Part shown: positions 55,809-64,000 of the stretch, in pieces
Position numbering within the stretch: the first letter of the stretch is position 1
How the letters are laid out: each line of letters opens with the position of its first letter
NCBI GenBank assembly: GCA_963754135.1
Contig: CAVWEY010000003.1
Location: 2,046,001-2,110,000, forward strand
Reading direction: 5' to 3'
Origin: JAJFUI01 sp963754135
Lineage (GTDB): Bacteria > Planctomycetota > Planctomycetia > Pirellulales > Thermoguttaceae
Length of the DNA stretch: 64,000 nucleotides
Translations under genes and position numbers: made by a program
The notes under the pieces: generated by a model
Seen by the model: the letters and a program-made list of their open reading frames with translations, nothing else
What the model was told of the DNA's origin: nothing
Database searches by the model: none

Positions 55809-56771
55809 TCCGGTGTCACTGCTTTCCTTACAGCCAATTCAAGCCTCGTTCCCACGCTCCGCGTGGGAACGCACCGGCCACGACGTTCCGCGTCGCCGGG
55901 CTCGACGCAGGGCGTCGACGAGTTGAGGTTCCCACGCAGAGCGTGGGAACCAGAGCCGCCGGGGCGAGCGGCCGAAAGCGACGGCCGCCGCAGCCGTCGC
56001 CAGACGTTCCGCACGCTCGAGTACCAACCACCCAGCTTCAACGCCAGGGTGGCGGCCGTGTCGTACCGGCCGACGGCGAACCGGCCCCAGGTGAACGGAT
56101 CGGCGCCCCGCGTGACCGGTTCCGGCTCGGCGGTCAAGGCGCAGGTGACCCCGGACTGGCGGGCGGCCGCCGTCAACTCCGGCCCGGCGTGCCCGAAGGG
56201 GAACGCAAAGGCCGCGTCCGCCGTTCCGAACCGGCCGCGGAGCAACTCCAGCGACCGCTCCACGTCCCGGCGGAACATGCCCGGCCTGCTCCGCAGATCG
56301 GCGTGCGTATGCGTGTGCGATCCCACCTCGATCAGGCCGCTGGCGGTCATCTCGTTGCAGTGGGCGGTGGAGAGCGGCCGCCACGCCCCGGCCGGAACGC
56401 GCTCGGATCCCGCCGCCCTCCAATTGTCGAAGGCGAACGGGCGGTCGGCGTCCAGATAGGCTGTCACCAGAAACACCGTCGCCGGGACCGACAACTTCTT
56501 GAGGACCGGCCAGGCGTTGTGGTAGATGTTGTCGTAGCCGTCGTCGAAGGTGACGACGAAAGTCCGGGCGGGAACCGGCTCGCCCGCCCGGCGGCACGCC
56601 AGCACCCGACGGAGCGGCCAAGCGCCGCCAGCCGCGGGCCAGCAGCCCGGCGAGCTGCCGGCGGAACCGCTCCGGGGTCACGTTCCACGTCGGCGCCGGA
56701 ACCCCGCTCACCGGCGGCGTGACGCGGTGATACATCAGGATTCCGAACGGGTTGTCGGTTGGTTGGTGCAT
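55805..56771 (-). CDS. Polysaccharide deacetylase (NodB domain), frameshifted, with repeat-coded tail
   Basis: The product is about 322 residues. MHQPTDNPFGILMYHRVTPP begins the NodB fold. The frame slips near 56620 and resumes at LACRRAGEPVPARTFVVTFD. Metal and catalytic motifs are TFDDGYDNIYHN and SHTHTHADLRS, with AFAFPFGHAGPEL later. It would remove N-acetyl groups from the polysaccharide. The last ~45 residues (SHALRGN ... VPTRSVGTR) come from TTCCCACGC-type palindromes at 55847-55951. The start is in frame with the upstream glycosyltransferase, which lacks a stop. Confidence 0.83.
55847..55951. repeat. Palindromic repeat GTTCCCACGC-GCGTGGGAAC type, inside a CDS
   Basis: Two palindromic units, CGTTCCCACGCTCCGCGTGG and GGTTCCCACGCAGAGCGTGG, lie ~55 bases apart and form the translated C-terminal tail of the deacetylase. 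Confidence 0.88.
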
Positions 56772-58229
56772 GGTTGACGCGGCGCAGTTGCCTTCGCTGG
56801 GGTGTGTGTGCTTGCCGGCCGTCACAACGCTCCCGTTTCCACTTTTCCCGCCCAAACGCCCGCCGGCTGCGACCGGCGGGGTGGAAAACGCGGCGACTTT
56901 CCCTCCCCCCGCAACCGCAGTTGCGGGGCGTTCCGCTCGAATTGCACCCACAGTTGCGGGGCGTTGAGTCTTCTTCCGGCCCAAGACCTCGCGGTACACA
57001 TCGGCCATGGCCTGCTCTTGCCGCAACCAGAGATACTCTCGGGCCCGCTGGACGGCGCCGCGGCTCATGCGCTCCCACTCGGCCGGGTCCCGCGCGAGTT
57101 GGATGATGCACTGGGTAAGCCGTGAAACTACCGCCCGCGGCGTGGTGACCGGTATCTTCACGCCGCAACGGCCGGTGACGAGCTCGCGGATTCCCTGATG
57201 ATCGAGACAGACGACGGGAACACCGGCGGCCAGGGCCTCCAAGACCACGTTCCCGGAAGTGTCGCGGAGGCTGGTGAACGCGAACAAGTCGGCCCAGGCG
57301 TATTGTTCGAGCGCCTGGCGATGCGGCAGATGCCCGAGCCAGGTCAGGTGCGGCGCCACGCCCAACCGCACCGCCAGCCGTTGCCAACGCGCCCGCAGCG
57401 GTCCTTCGCCGAGGATCCGCAGTTGATAGGGCACCTCCGGCGGCAGGCCGGCGGCCGCCCGGATCAACAAGTGCAGGGCCTTGCGGTGCGTCAACAGCCC
57501 GGACCAGAGTATCCGCAGCGGGCCGGGCCGCGGATCCCGCCTCCGCGGCGCACCTTGCACTTCCTCAATCCCCGACTCGAACATCGTCTGCGGGCGGATG
57601 CCTTGGGCCCGGACGAAATGGCCTTGCACGGTCGCATTGGCCGCCAAGATCACCGCCGCCCTCCGGCTGGCGCTGCGGACGCGCGGGCTGAGCCGGAGTT
57701 GGAGGTTGTTCATCAGGTTGCGGCAGGTTTCGTGGACCGCGCCGCGGAGGCCGGCACTGGCGAGGAACCGCCAGGGATAGTTCTGCGTGCCGCCGATGGG
57801 ACCCCAGACGAAGGGCACGTCCAGCCGCCACAGATCGCTCGGCTCGCGGTACCCGCAAAACGTCACCAGGTGCGCCAGATCGAAACCGATTTCCTCGTGC
57901 AACCGCCGGGCCACCCGGTAGGCCTGGCAGTGCCAGTGGCGGAGGACCACGTACCAGGCGGCATCGTGGACCTGGCCCCAACTCCACTCCCGCCGGCTAA
58001 TCGGCACGAACACGAAGTGCAGGCCCGGAATCGCGCCATGCGCGGCCAGATAGCGGCGGATTTCGTCGGCGAACTCGTGCTCTTCGCAGATCACCCAGGT
58101 GTCGAAGTGTTTGGCCGACTGCACCGCGCGGCGCCAACCGGTCCCGGCCTCCGACCCGCGCACCGGACTACAGGCGTAGGACAGTTGCAGGACCCGCGGA
58201 CGGCGTTGAGGAGTTGAGACCGTTGTCAT
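56772..58229 (-). CDS. Family-4 glycosyltransferase, read-through into the deacetylase frame
   Basis: The glycosyltransferase domain spans ~420 residues: an N-terminal Rossmann half (RVLQLSYACSPVRGSEAGTG, VFVPISRREWSWGQVHD) and a C-terminal half with RILWSGLLTHRKALHLLIRA, RILGEGPLRARWQRLA and the nucleotide-sugar motif FAFTSLRDTSGNVVLEALAA. After VYREVLGRKKTQ the frame enters palindromes (RPATVGAIRAERPATAVAGG) and meets no stop before the deacetylase ATG at 56771. The two may therefore be fused unless the deacetylase start is used internally. ATG 58229. Confidence 0.82.
56907..56965. repeat. Palindromic repeat, GCAACTGCGGTTGCGGGG type, translated between two enzymes
   Basis: Units CCCCGCAACCGCAGTTGCGG and CACAGTTGCGGGGCG face or follow each other. 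They encode the linker after the glycosyltransferase domain and have removed its stop codon. Confidence 0.8.
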
Positions 58230-58285
58230 AACCAGTTCGGCTCCGCCACGACGAACAAACTCCCGTGAGCCGCATGGCGGTTGGC

Positions 58286-59366
58286 TTACGAAGCTCCTCT
58301 CCGGGAAATCACGGCCGGCACGGTCTGCAGCAGCAGCAGCAGGTCTCGGGGCAACGAGCGGCAACGAACGTATTCCACGTCCATGCGGACCCAATCGGCA
58401 AAGGAGACCGTCGAGCGGCCGCGGACCTGCCAGAAACAGGTCAGCCCCGGGGTCACGTCCAGCCGGCGGCGGAGCCAGCCGCGGCAGGCCGCCGTCTCGT
58501 CGCAGGGCAACGGCCGCGGACCGACCAGCGACATTTCGCCCCGCAGCACGTTCCACAACTGCGGCAACTCGTCGAGGCTGGTGGAGCGGAGGAAGCGCCC
58601 AGGCGGGTCACGCGCGGGTCGTTGCGGATCTTGAACGCCGGCCCGTCCTGCTCGTTGAGCGCCGCCAAGCTGCTCTTGCGGGCCTCGGCGTCGGCGGCCA
58701 TCGAGCGGAACTTCAGCATCACGAACTCCTTGCCCCCCAGTCCGCTCCGCTTCTGGCGGAAGAAGACCGGACCCGGCGAGGTGAGCTTGATCGCCGCGGC
58801 CGCCAGGGCCAGCAGCGGCCAGAGGAGCAACAGGCCCAAGGCCGCCCCCAACACGTCGAGACCGCGCTTCCAGAGCGGCAACCCGCGGACGAACAGCGTC
58901 TCCATGGGGCGGACCGGCCGCTCCACCTCCGGGTCTTCATATTCCCCCTCTTCACCCAACTCCTCATCCGTCAGCCAGTCGGACGGGTAACAGTAGACGG
59001 CGCAATCCGGCAGCGGCAGTCCGGCAGGGACGCAGACGCACACGTCGCCGGCCACGGTCCAGGCGCCCGCCGCCGGCGTGGCCGGCAGCAGCACGCCGAT
59101 CTGCCGGTCGGCGAGCCGGCCGGCGTCGTCGCTCAGGCGCAACCGCTTCTGCAGAATCCGTGCCAGGTGCGCCAAAGCATCCCTGTCGGCCGGCTGCTTG
59201 CCGACCGTGAACACCAGCAGCGAGAAGACCTCGCCCGAGCGGTCGCTCCGCGCCCGTTCGCGGAGGAGAATCCGCTGGAAATCGTCGCGCGGGCGGAGGG
59301 CATCCGGCGCCGCGGCCGGGCAGCGCCGCGTCGTCGCACGGCAAACATCAGTCGCGTGAGAAACAT
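58286..59366 (-). CDS. Polyprenyl-phosphate sugar transferase with degenerate cyclase-like N-terminus (two frameshifts)
   Basis: Corrected at about 59293 and 58598 the protein has ~360 residues. The N-terminal ~130 (ARDDFQRILLRERARSDRSG, EVFSLLVFTVGKQPADRDAL, IGVLLPATPAAGAWTVAGDV) resembles a GGDEF-type fold without the GGDEF signature. A transmembrane helix (KRGLDVLGAALGLLLLWPLL) and the bacterial sugar transferase domain follow, with KFRSM, RVTRLGRFLRSTSLDELPQL and SLVGPRPLP. It would start the repeat unit by adding a sugar phosphate to undecaprenyl phosphate. Confidence 0.82.
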
Positions 59367-59416
59367 GACGAAGATTTCCCTCCGGGGGCTGTTAGCCCCC
59401 GGCGATGGTTCATTGT

Positions 59417-60118
59417 TCACATGGCACGATGCAACCAGTCCGGGACACGCTGCCGCCACTTGTTCAATGCGACGCCGACGGGGCGAGCACCGGCGCGGCG
59501 CAACAGCCCGCACACCCGCCGGGCGAACTCCCGCTGTACCCGCTCCGCTTCCACCACCAGCAGAACGCCGTCCAGCAGGCGGGCCAACCGCAAGCCGGGG
59601 GCCTGGCTGGCGGCCGGCAAGTCAACCACCACCAACTCGAAATCGGCGGCCAGTTCCTTCAGCAGCCCCGGCAGGCCCGCCGCGGCGTAAGTCCGCGAGA
59701 TACCTGTCGCCGGTTTGCCCGCCGGCAGCAACTGGAGATTCGCGGCCGGCGAAGGTTGCAGGACTTCGGGCAAGGTGCAGTGATCGTGGAGGAGTTCCGC
59801 CAGTCCGGGCCGGCCGCGGATGCCGAAAATGCGGGGGACGCAAGGGCGGGCGAAGTTGGCGTCGACCAGCAGGACCTGCGGCTCGCCCATCCCCGCCGCC
59901 GCCAGCGCCAGGTGGGCCGCCACCGTGCTCACTCCCTCGCCGCTGTGGCAACTGGTCACTCCCAACGTCCGCAGCGGACGGCCGGAACCCGCCGCCGGCC
60001 ACGGCAAGCGGCACAACAGCGTTTCGTAGTAACGGCGGACGTCGGCCTGCAATCCGTGCGGCCGGCCGGTCTCCGCCCGCGCCCCGTCCTCTTTGGCTCT
60101 GGTGGCTTCCCGGATCAT
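59417..60118 (-). CDS. CpsD-like (BY-kinase-related) ATPase with altered P-loop
   Basis: The 233-residue protein is related to the cytoplasmic half of capsule tyrosine kinases: TLGVTSCHSGEGVSTVAAHL, the Walker A' motif VLLVDANFARP and VVVDLPAA. The usual Lys of GEGKST is Val here. There is no C-terminal tyrosine cluster. It may act as a regulatory partner of the Wzz-like protein encoded upstream, as CpsC-CpsD pairs do. Kinase activity is uncertain. Confidence 0.83.
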   Translation of the reverse strand: MIREATRAKEDGARAETGRPHGLQADVRRYYETLLCRLPWPAAGSGRPLRTLGVTSCHSGEGVSTVAAHLALAAAGMGEPQVLLVDANFARPCVPRIFGIRGRPGLAELLHDHCTLPEVLQPSPAANLQLLPAGKPATGISRTYAAAGLPGLLKELAADFELVVVDLPAASQAPGLRLARLLDGVLLVVEAERVQREFARRVCGLLRRAGARPVGVALNKWRQRVPDWLHRAM

Positions 60119-60137
60119 TGCGTTACCTCATTATTTT

Positions 60138-60155
60138 GTAGGAGTCGCCTCCTAC
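60138..60155. repeat. Small palindrome GTAGGAGTCGCCTCCTAC
   Basis: An 18-base hairpin-forming unit directly between the Wzz-like and CpsD-like genes. The same unit in variant form is at about 44095-44115, and a half is in the family-2 glycosyltransferase CDS near 51830-51843. Confidence 0.75.
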
Positions 60156-60157
60156 AA

Positions 60158-61648
60158 TTACCTTTTTCCGTTGACGGCCAGTTGCCGCGGTCTGAGCCGC
60201 GGAATCGTGGCCAGAGTGGGCAAGTCGAGGTGCTTCTCCACGTCCTCGGGAGTCCGCAGCGAGCGGTCGAGTTGATCGAGCACCAGCGGCAGGGCCAGGC
60301 CGCCCAGCGCCCCGGCGCAAAGCCCCAGCAGGAGGTTCAGCGCGACGCGGGGACGGACGGGGCGGGGCTCGTAACTGGCCGCCTGCACCACGCTCACGTT
60401 CGACATCCGCTCGATCTCCAATTGCTGGTCGATCCGCGCCTGCTCCAGGTTGGTCGAGTACTTGCGGTAGTCGGCCTCCAACAGGTCCACCTCGCGCTGC
60501 GACGCCGCCAGGCGCAGCTCATCTTCGTTCAGCTTGCGCAACTCGCCGCGGACCGCCGCCAATTGCGTCTTCAGTTGCCCGGACTGCGCCCGCAGCGAAG
60601 CCAGCAGCGGCTCCTCGGCCAGCAAGGCGGACTGCACCTGCCGGCGCAACTTGTTCGGTTCCTTGGTGACCTGTTGGCGGGTCTTTTCCTCCTCCTCCAG
60701 CAGCTTCCGCGCGGTGGCGACTTGCTCGCGGATCTGCCGCATCTTGGGATGATCGTCGGTGTACCTGGCCTGGGCCTCCTTCTCGCGGACCTGCAAGGCG
60801 TAGAATTGATCGCGCATGCGGTCGGTCCCCTCGTTGCCCAGCCCGCTGGTTTCCTGGCTGACTTCCGTGGCGGGCAAATCGGCCAGCTTCCGCCGCAGCT
60901 CGGCCACCTTGGCCTCGGCCACCGTGCGGGCCGCCTCGGTCTGGAGCAACTCGTCTTCAAGGCGTCCGACGCGGGCGACGGTCTGCTGCCGCTGCGCCGC
61001 CGGCGAGGCCAATCCCGTGGCGCTCTTCAAGTCGCGGAGTTCCACCTCCCGCTGCGACAACCGCTGGCCCAGCCGGTGCGTCTGCTCGGCGAAGAACTGG
61101 TGCGAGCCGTGCGTGCGGTTGATCCGGCCGTGCTCGTCCAGGTACAGGTCCACGAGCTTGGCCACCACCGCTTGGCAGAGCTTGGGCGAGGGACCGAGGT
61201 AGGAGACCTCGATGACGCTGGACTTTTTTGCCGCCTCGACGGTTAGATTCACGGTCAGTCGCTGCACGGCGTCCTCCCGCTCGTCCGGCCCGGCGGAAGG
61301 AGTTTGGCGGGCCAGGACCGTCGCCGGTCCCAGGGCGTCGACGACCTTCTCCAGCAGCGCCCGGCTCTGCAAGATCTCCACCACGGAATTGATCTCGTTA
61401 TCACGGGACTGCGGCACGGCGACGATCGGGTACTGACCGAGCGTGGCCGTGGAATCCAAGGTGGAGTTCTCCCGCCCCAGCCGCATGAACAGCTTCCCTT
61501 CCGAGCGATATTGCTTGGGCAGCAAGAATGTCACCAGCGCCACCCCGCCCGCAACCACGACGAAAAACAAGACCGCTTTCTTCTGGTGGCGGAAGAAGGC
61601 GCCTGCCACGTCACCCAGCGTGCTTGTCGACGGCTTGGCCCCGGTCAT
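60158..61648 (-). CDS. Wzz/GumC-family polysaccharide chain-length protein
   Basis: In this 496-residue protein, an N-terminal helix (KKAVLFFVVVAGGVALVTFL) and C-terminal helix (VALNLLLGLCAGALGGLALP) bracket a long periplasmic coiled coil (residues ~180-400, e.g. LGQRLSQREVELRDLKSATG, LADLPATEVSQETSGLGNEG), the layout of Wzz/GumC co-polymerases. It sets polymer length and links to export. ATG 61648 has AAGGAG 7 bases upstream; the longer frame from 61681 does not. It is the first gene of the exopolysaccharide operon. Confidence 0.9.
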   Translation of the reverse strand: MTGAKPSTSTLGDVAGAFFRHQKKAVLFFVVVAGGVALVTFLLPKQYRSEGKLFMRLGRENSTLDSTATLGQYPIVAVPQSRDNEINSVVEILQSRALLEKVVDALGPATVLARQTPSAGPDEREDAVQRLTVNLTVEAAKKSSVIEVSYLGPSPKLCQAVVAKLVDLYLDEHGRINRTHGSHQFFAEQTHRLGQRLSQREVELRDLKSATGLASPAAQRQQTVARVGRLEDELLQTEAARTVAEAKVAELRRKLADLPATEVSQETSGLGNEGTDRMRDQFYALQVREKEAQARYTDDHPKMRQIREQVATARKLLEEEEKTRQQVTKEPNKLRRQVQSALLAEEPLLASLRAQSGQLKTQLAAVRGELRKLNEDELRLAASQREVDLLEADYRKYSTNLEQARIDQQLEIERMSNVSVVQAASYEPRPVRPRVALNLLLGLCAGALGGLALPLVLDQLDRSLRTPEDVEKHLDLPTLATIPRLRPRQLAVNGKR

Positions 61649-62133
61649 AACCGATCTCCTTTGCTCCCCTTGGCCGCCCACGGATCACTTCGGGAGTGAT
61701 CCGCGGCCCCACGATCTGAAAAGATTATAGCGCTCCGCTGTAGCCAGAGTAGTGAATTATCACAGTGGTGGTTTGACGCAAAGCTCGTTGTCATTAAGGC
61801 GTTGGACGGGCTGTCTCCGGTAATTCAGACGCGAGTTGGCCCCCCTTGCCGAGACACCCTGTCAACGAGAAAAGGAACGCGAACCAAAGGCATGGAGCGA
61901 ATGGCAAATATGGGGTATCTGCATATTGTAATAAGCGCGATAAAATAGGGCAATATGCGGTAGCTGCGATATATGCGGTTAGCGGCAGGTTGGATCGGGA
62001 AATAGGAATTATAAGGAAAAAACTGGCCCTCCTGTTGGCGGGTAGCCGCGGGTATTCATCACAGACCGATTATTCGCTATAATAGAACTGTCCTCCGATA
62101 GCCCTGTCCCGCTCACCGTGGTGGTTTCATACC
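61649..62133. other. AT-rich divergent region between the polysaccharide operon and the cyclase gene
   Basis: About 485 bases with markedly lower GC than neighbours, including GCATATTGTAATAAGCGCGA and GCAATATGCGGTAGC stretches. It must hold the promoters of the operon and of the cyclase gene and could be a target of regulators. No gene is supported. Confidence 0.6.
62055..62083 (+). promoter_or_regulatory. Possible sigma-70 promoter of the cyclase gene
   Basis: TATAAT at 62078-62083 is a perfect -10 box. TTCATC at 62055-62060 is a weak -35 box with 17 bases between. It lies 50 bases before the cyclase start. Confidence 0.45.
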
Positions 62134-63156
62134 ATGCGTCTTGGCCTTGCCAACGAAGAACGTGATGGTCGGCCGCACTTTGCCAGCCCGCCGTCGGCCG
62201 GGAGGCAGACACCAGCCCGAAACGCAAACGAGGGGGGGATGCAGGCCGCGTTCGAGCTCCTGCCCGACGCCGTGTTCTGCGTCGGTGTGCCGGCGATGAC
62301 GCTCAACGGCGTCAATTGGGCGGCGTGCGCCCGGCTGGGCTATACGCGCGAGGAACTGCTGGGCATGGGCCTGCACGAGATTTGCCCGGCAGGCGACGTC
62401 GCCGCCTTGGCCCAGCGGCTCGATCGGACCGCCGGGGAGGAGCCGGCCACGGCGGTAATCCGCACCGTGCAGCGGCGGAAGGATGGAACCGCCACGCCGG
62501 CCCAGTGGCACGTGTCGCGGGTTTCGGCCGCTGGCGGCGACTATTGGATCGTCGTGGCCAGGGACCTGTCTGCCGACGCCGCCGAGGGTTTGGGCGGGCT
62601 GGTTGCCGTGGCGCAGGACCTCGGCCGGCTGGGACACGATCCGCTGACCGGACTGCCTGACCGCCGGCTGTTCGAGCGGCGGGTGGACCGGGCGCTCGGG
62701 CGGGCGCACGAGCGCGACGACTACCTCTTCGCCGTCTGTTTCCTGGACCTGGACGGCTTCAAGGCGGTCAACGACCGGCTTGGGCACCTGGCCGGAGACG
62801 CCGTCTTGTGCGCGGTTGCCCGGCGGCTGGTCGGCTGCACCCGGCCCGGCGACATGGCGGCGCGCTATGGGGGCGACGAGTTCACCGTCCTGGTTGACGA
62901 CCTCCACGGCGCCGAGGACGCCATGCTGGTGGCCAAGCGGATTCTGCGGCAATTGGAAACCCCCGTGGCAATCGGCGATTGTTCGGTGCAGGTTTCGGCC
63001 AGCATCGGCGTTGCCATGAGTCCGGCCGGCTGCCGGCGGGTCGAGGAGTTGCTGGGCAACGCCGACCGTGCAATGTATCGCGCCAAGTTTCTGGGGGGCG
63101 GCCAGGCGGCGCTCTGTGAGGCGAATCCCTCGCCGCGGCCGGTCAAACCACGGTAG
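62134..63156 (+). CDS. PAS-GGDEF diguanylate cyclase
   Basis: The 340-residue protein has a PAS-like region (AFELLPDAVFCVGVPAMTLN, ARLGYTREELLGMGL, ~36-150) and a GGDEF domain (~165-325). The catalytic motif ARYGGDEFTVL is complete, with the DPLTGLPDRR start, LDLDGFKAVND magnesium site and an RxxD inhibitory site (RPGD) five residues upstream. It should make cyclic di-GMP with product inhibition, and its position opposite the exopolysaccharide operon suggests control of that process. ATG 62239 with GAGGGGGG is an alternative start. Confidence 0.9.
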   Translation: MRLGLANEERDGRPHFASPPSAGRQTPARNANEGGMQAAFELLPDAVFCVGVPAMTLNGVNWAACARLGYTREELLGMGLHEICPAGDVAALAQRLDRTAGEEPATAVIRTVQRRKDGTATPAQWHVSRVSAAGGDYWIVVARDLSADAAEGLGGLVAVAQDLGRLGHDPLTGLPDRRLFERRVDRALGRAHERDDYLFAVCFLDLDGFKAVNDRLGHLAGDAVLCAVARRLVGCTRPGDMAARYGGDEFTVLVDDLHGAEDAMLVAKRILRQLETPVAIGDCSVQVSASIGVAMSPAGCRRVEELLGNADRAMYRAKFLGGGQAALCEANPSPRPVKPR

Positions 63157-63314
63157 CGTCGGGCAAGAACAGCAGGTCTGCCATTCCCTGCCGGTGGCAT
63201 GGGCAAACAGGGGAAAGTCGGGGCGTGCCTTTCCCGCCTTGCCAGAACGGCGCTTTCCAGTATGCTTGACGATTAGACTGGTGGTCCAAGTGTCGAAGGT
63301 GTCTAAACGGGTGT

Positions 63315-63344
63315 CAAGCAATTCGCACACGGGCGAATTGCTTG
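63315..63344. repeat. Perfect 12-bp inverted repeat
   Basis: CAAGCAATTCGC (63315-63326) and GCGAATTGCTTG (63333-63344) form a hairpin with a 6-base loop between the cyclase gene and the tRNA. No T-run follows, so intrinsic termination is unlikely. Confidence 0.75.
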
Positions 63345-63375
63345 CGTCATAAGTGATTGCACGCAAAGTATTTAT

Positions 63376-63448
63376 GCGCCTGTAGCTCAGGGGATAGAGC
63401 GACGGTTTCCTAAACCGTAGGTCGCAGGTTCGATTCCTGCCAGGCGTG
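63376..63448 (+). tRNA. tRNA-Arg (anticodon CCT)
   Basis: The 73-base cloverleaf has acceptor arms GCGCCTG and CAGGCGT with a G-T first pair. It also has a D-arm TAGCTCAGGGGATAGAGC, an anticodon stem ACGGT/ACCGT with loop TTCCTAA (CCT at positions 34-36) and a T-arm CAGGTTCGATTCCTG. CCA is not encoded. It reads the AGG codon. Confidence 0.95.
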
Positions 63449-63486
63449 TTCCCCGTTTGCGGTGGGAACCGGAACCAGACAGAACC

Positions 63487-64000
63487 ATGTCGTCCGCGGA
63501 TCAGAGCAACAAAGCGGCCGGCCCGAGCGTATTGGACGGGCGTGCCTCAGAATTGATCCTCGTGGTGGAAGACGATGCCGCGCTGCGGAGGCTGATCGAG
63601 AAGTCCCTGGCCGCCAATGGTCATCGCCCGCTGGGCGCCGCCGACGGGGCCTCGGCGCTGGCTTGTCTGGGGCGCTGCTCCCCCCGGCTGATGCTCTTGG
63701 ATTACAGCTTGCCCGACATGCGCGGCGAGCAGCTTTTGGAACGGGTCGAGGCTCTGGGGAAGCGTGTGCCGTTCGTGGTGGCCACGGGTCACGGGAGCGA
63801 GAGCGTGGCCGTGGAGATGATGAAACGCGGCGCCTACGACTATCTCGTCAAGGGGGCCACCTTCATGAAGCTCCTGCCCGTGGTCGTCGATCAAGCCTTG
63901 GAGCGGGTACGGCAGGCCCAGCGGCTGACCGAGGCCGAAGAGCGGTTGCGGCGGACCCACGACGAACTCGAGCAGCGCGTGCGGCAGCGGACGGCCGAGT
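63487..64000 (+). CDS. Response regulator, cut by the window end
   Basis: The reading frame from ATG 63487 is open to the last base. The receiver domain shows the acidic pair in ILVVEDDAALRR, the phosphorylation site Asp in MLLDYSLPDM, the Thr in VVATGHG and the Lys in YLVKGA. A predicted coiled coil (RQAQRLTEAEERLRRTHDEL) follows, as before PAS or histidine kinase domains. The output domain lies beyond the window, so a hybrid receiver-kinase is possible. Confidence 0.9.
   Translation, partial: MSSADQSNKAAGPSVLDGRASELILVVEDDAALRRLIEKSLAANGHRPLGAADGASALACLGRCSPRLMLLDYSLPDMRGEQLLERVEALGKRVPFVVATGHGSESVAVEMMKRGAYDYLVKGATFMKLLPVVVDQALERVRQAQRLTEAEERLRRTHDELEQRVRQRTAE

Noticed and set aside
55839..58556. 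Single 905-residue enzyme gene as read from the longest open frame
   Set aside because: Its first ~109 residues are another frame of the sugar-transferase region and its last part is an out-of-frame reading of the deacetylase. Only the central part is real.
63315..63344. Rho-independent terminator after the cyclase gene
   Set aside because: The hairpin is perfect but has an AT-containing stem and no T-run after it.

Overview
The window is high-GC DNA (roughly two thirds G+C by eye) from what looks like a Planctomycetota bacterium, probably of the Pirellulales type. The evidence is the mix of families: two twin-arginine-exported Gfo/Idh/MocA oxidoreductases, a HEAT-repeat secreted protein, MoxR/DUF58/VWA operons, a DUF4019 lipoprotein, and many large exported proteins without a recognisable family. 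This placement is inferred, since there is no rRNA in the window. Many genes carry a single-base frameshift that splits an otherwise normal family member (about 18 across the window). That pattern suggests an unpolished or metagenomic assembly more than mass pseudogenisation, so such genes are annotated here as one frameshifted CDS.

Layout. 0-9.7 kb: C45-type hydrolase, Ycf46-like AAA ATPase and exported hemerythrin, a nitrilase / Gfo-Idh-MocA / enolase-superfamily catabolic run, a TacA-TacT-like toxin-antitoxin pair and a DUF4019 lipoprotein. 9.8-24 kb: a receiver-like protein, an HTH-EIIA fusion, a TolC-type lipoprotein, a broken MNT nucleotidyltransferase module, several exported proteins and an ECF sigma / membrane anti-sigma-like pair. 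24-29 kb: RidA, a short family-2 glycosyltransferase, an HTH protein, a CbpA-like DnaJ, rnpA and an IS4-type insertion sequence. 29-35.4 kb: the two subunits of an ATP-citrate-lyase-type enzyme with an orphan Imm32-like gene between them. Next comes a 2.2-kb lower-GC module (OLD/RecF-like ATPase plus an uncharacterised 154-residue partner) bounded by an 87-bp direct repeat of the 3' end of aclA. 35.4-49.8 kb: two MoxR operons facing away from each other. One holds MoxR, DUF58, a membrane protein, two VWA proteins, a small repeat protein and a giant exported protein. The other holds a membrane protein, a DUF4129-like protein, a DUF4350-like protein and MoxR. 49.8-61.7 kb: an exopolysaccharide operon on the minus strand (Wzz, CpsD-like ATPase, sugar transferase, family-4 glycosyltransferase, deacetylase, flippase, ligase/polymerase, FemAB/GNAT-like protein, family-2 glycosyltransferase, WecG-type transferase), mostly with ATGA overlaps. 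62-64 kb: PAS-GGDEF cyclase, tRNA-Arg(CCT) and a response regulator cut by the window edge.

The two most unusual signals are these. First, the ATPase module is flanked by a duplicated gene end whose two mismatches are synonymous in aclA, as expected of an element that restores its target gene. Second, at least a dozen families of short palindromic intergenic repeats are present, and several have entered coding regions in frame, often right at signal-peptide junctions or at gene ends.
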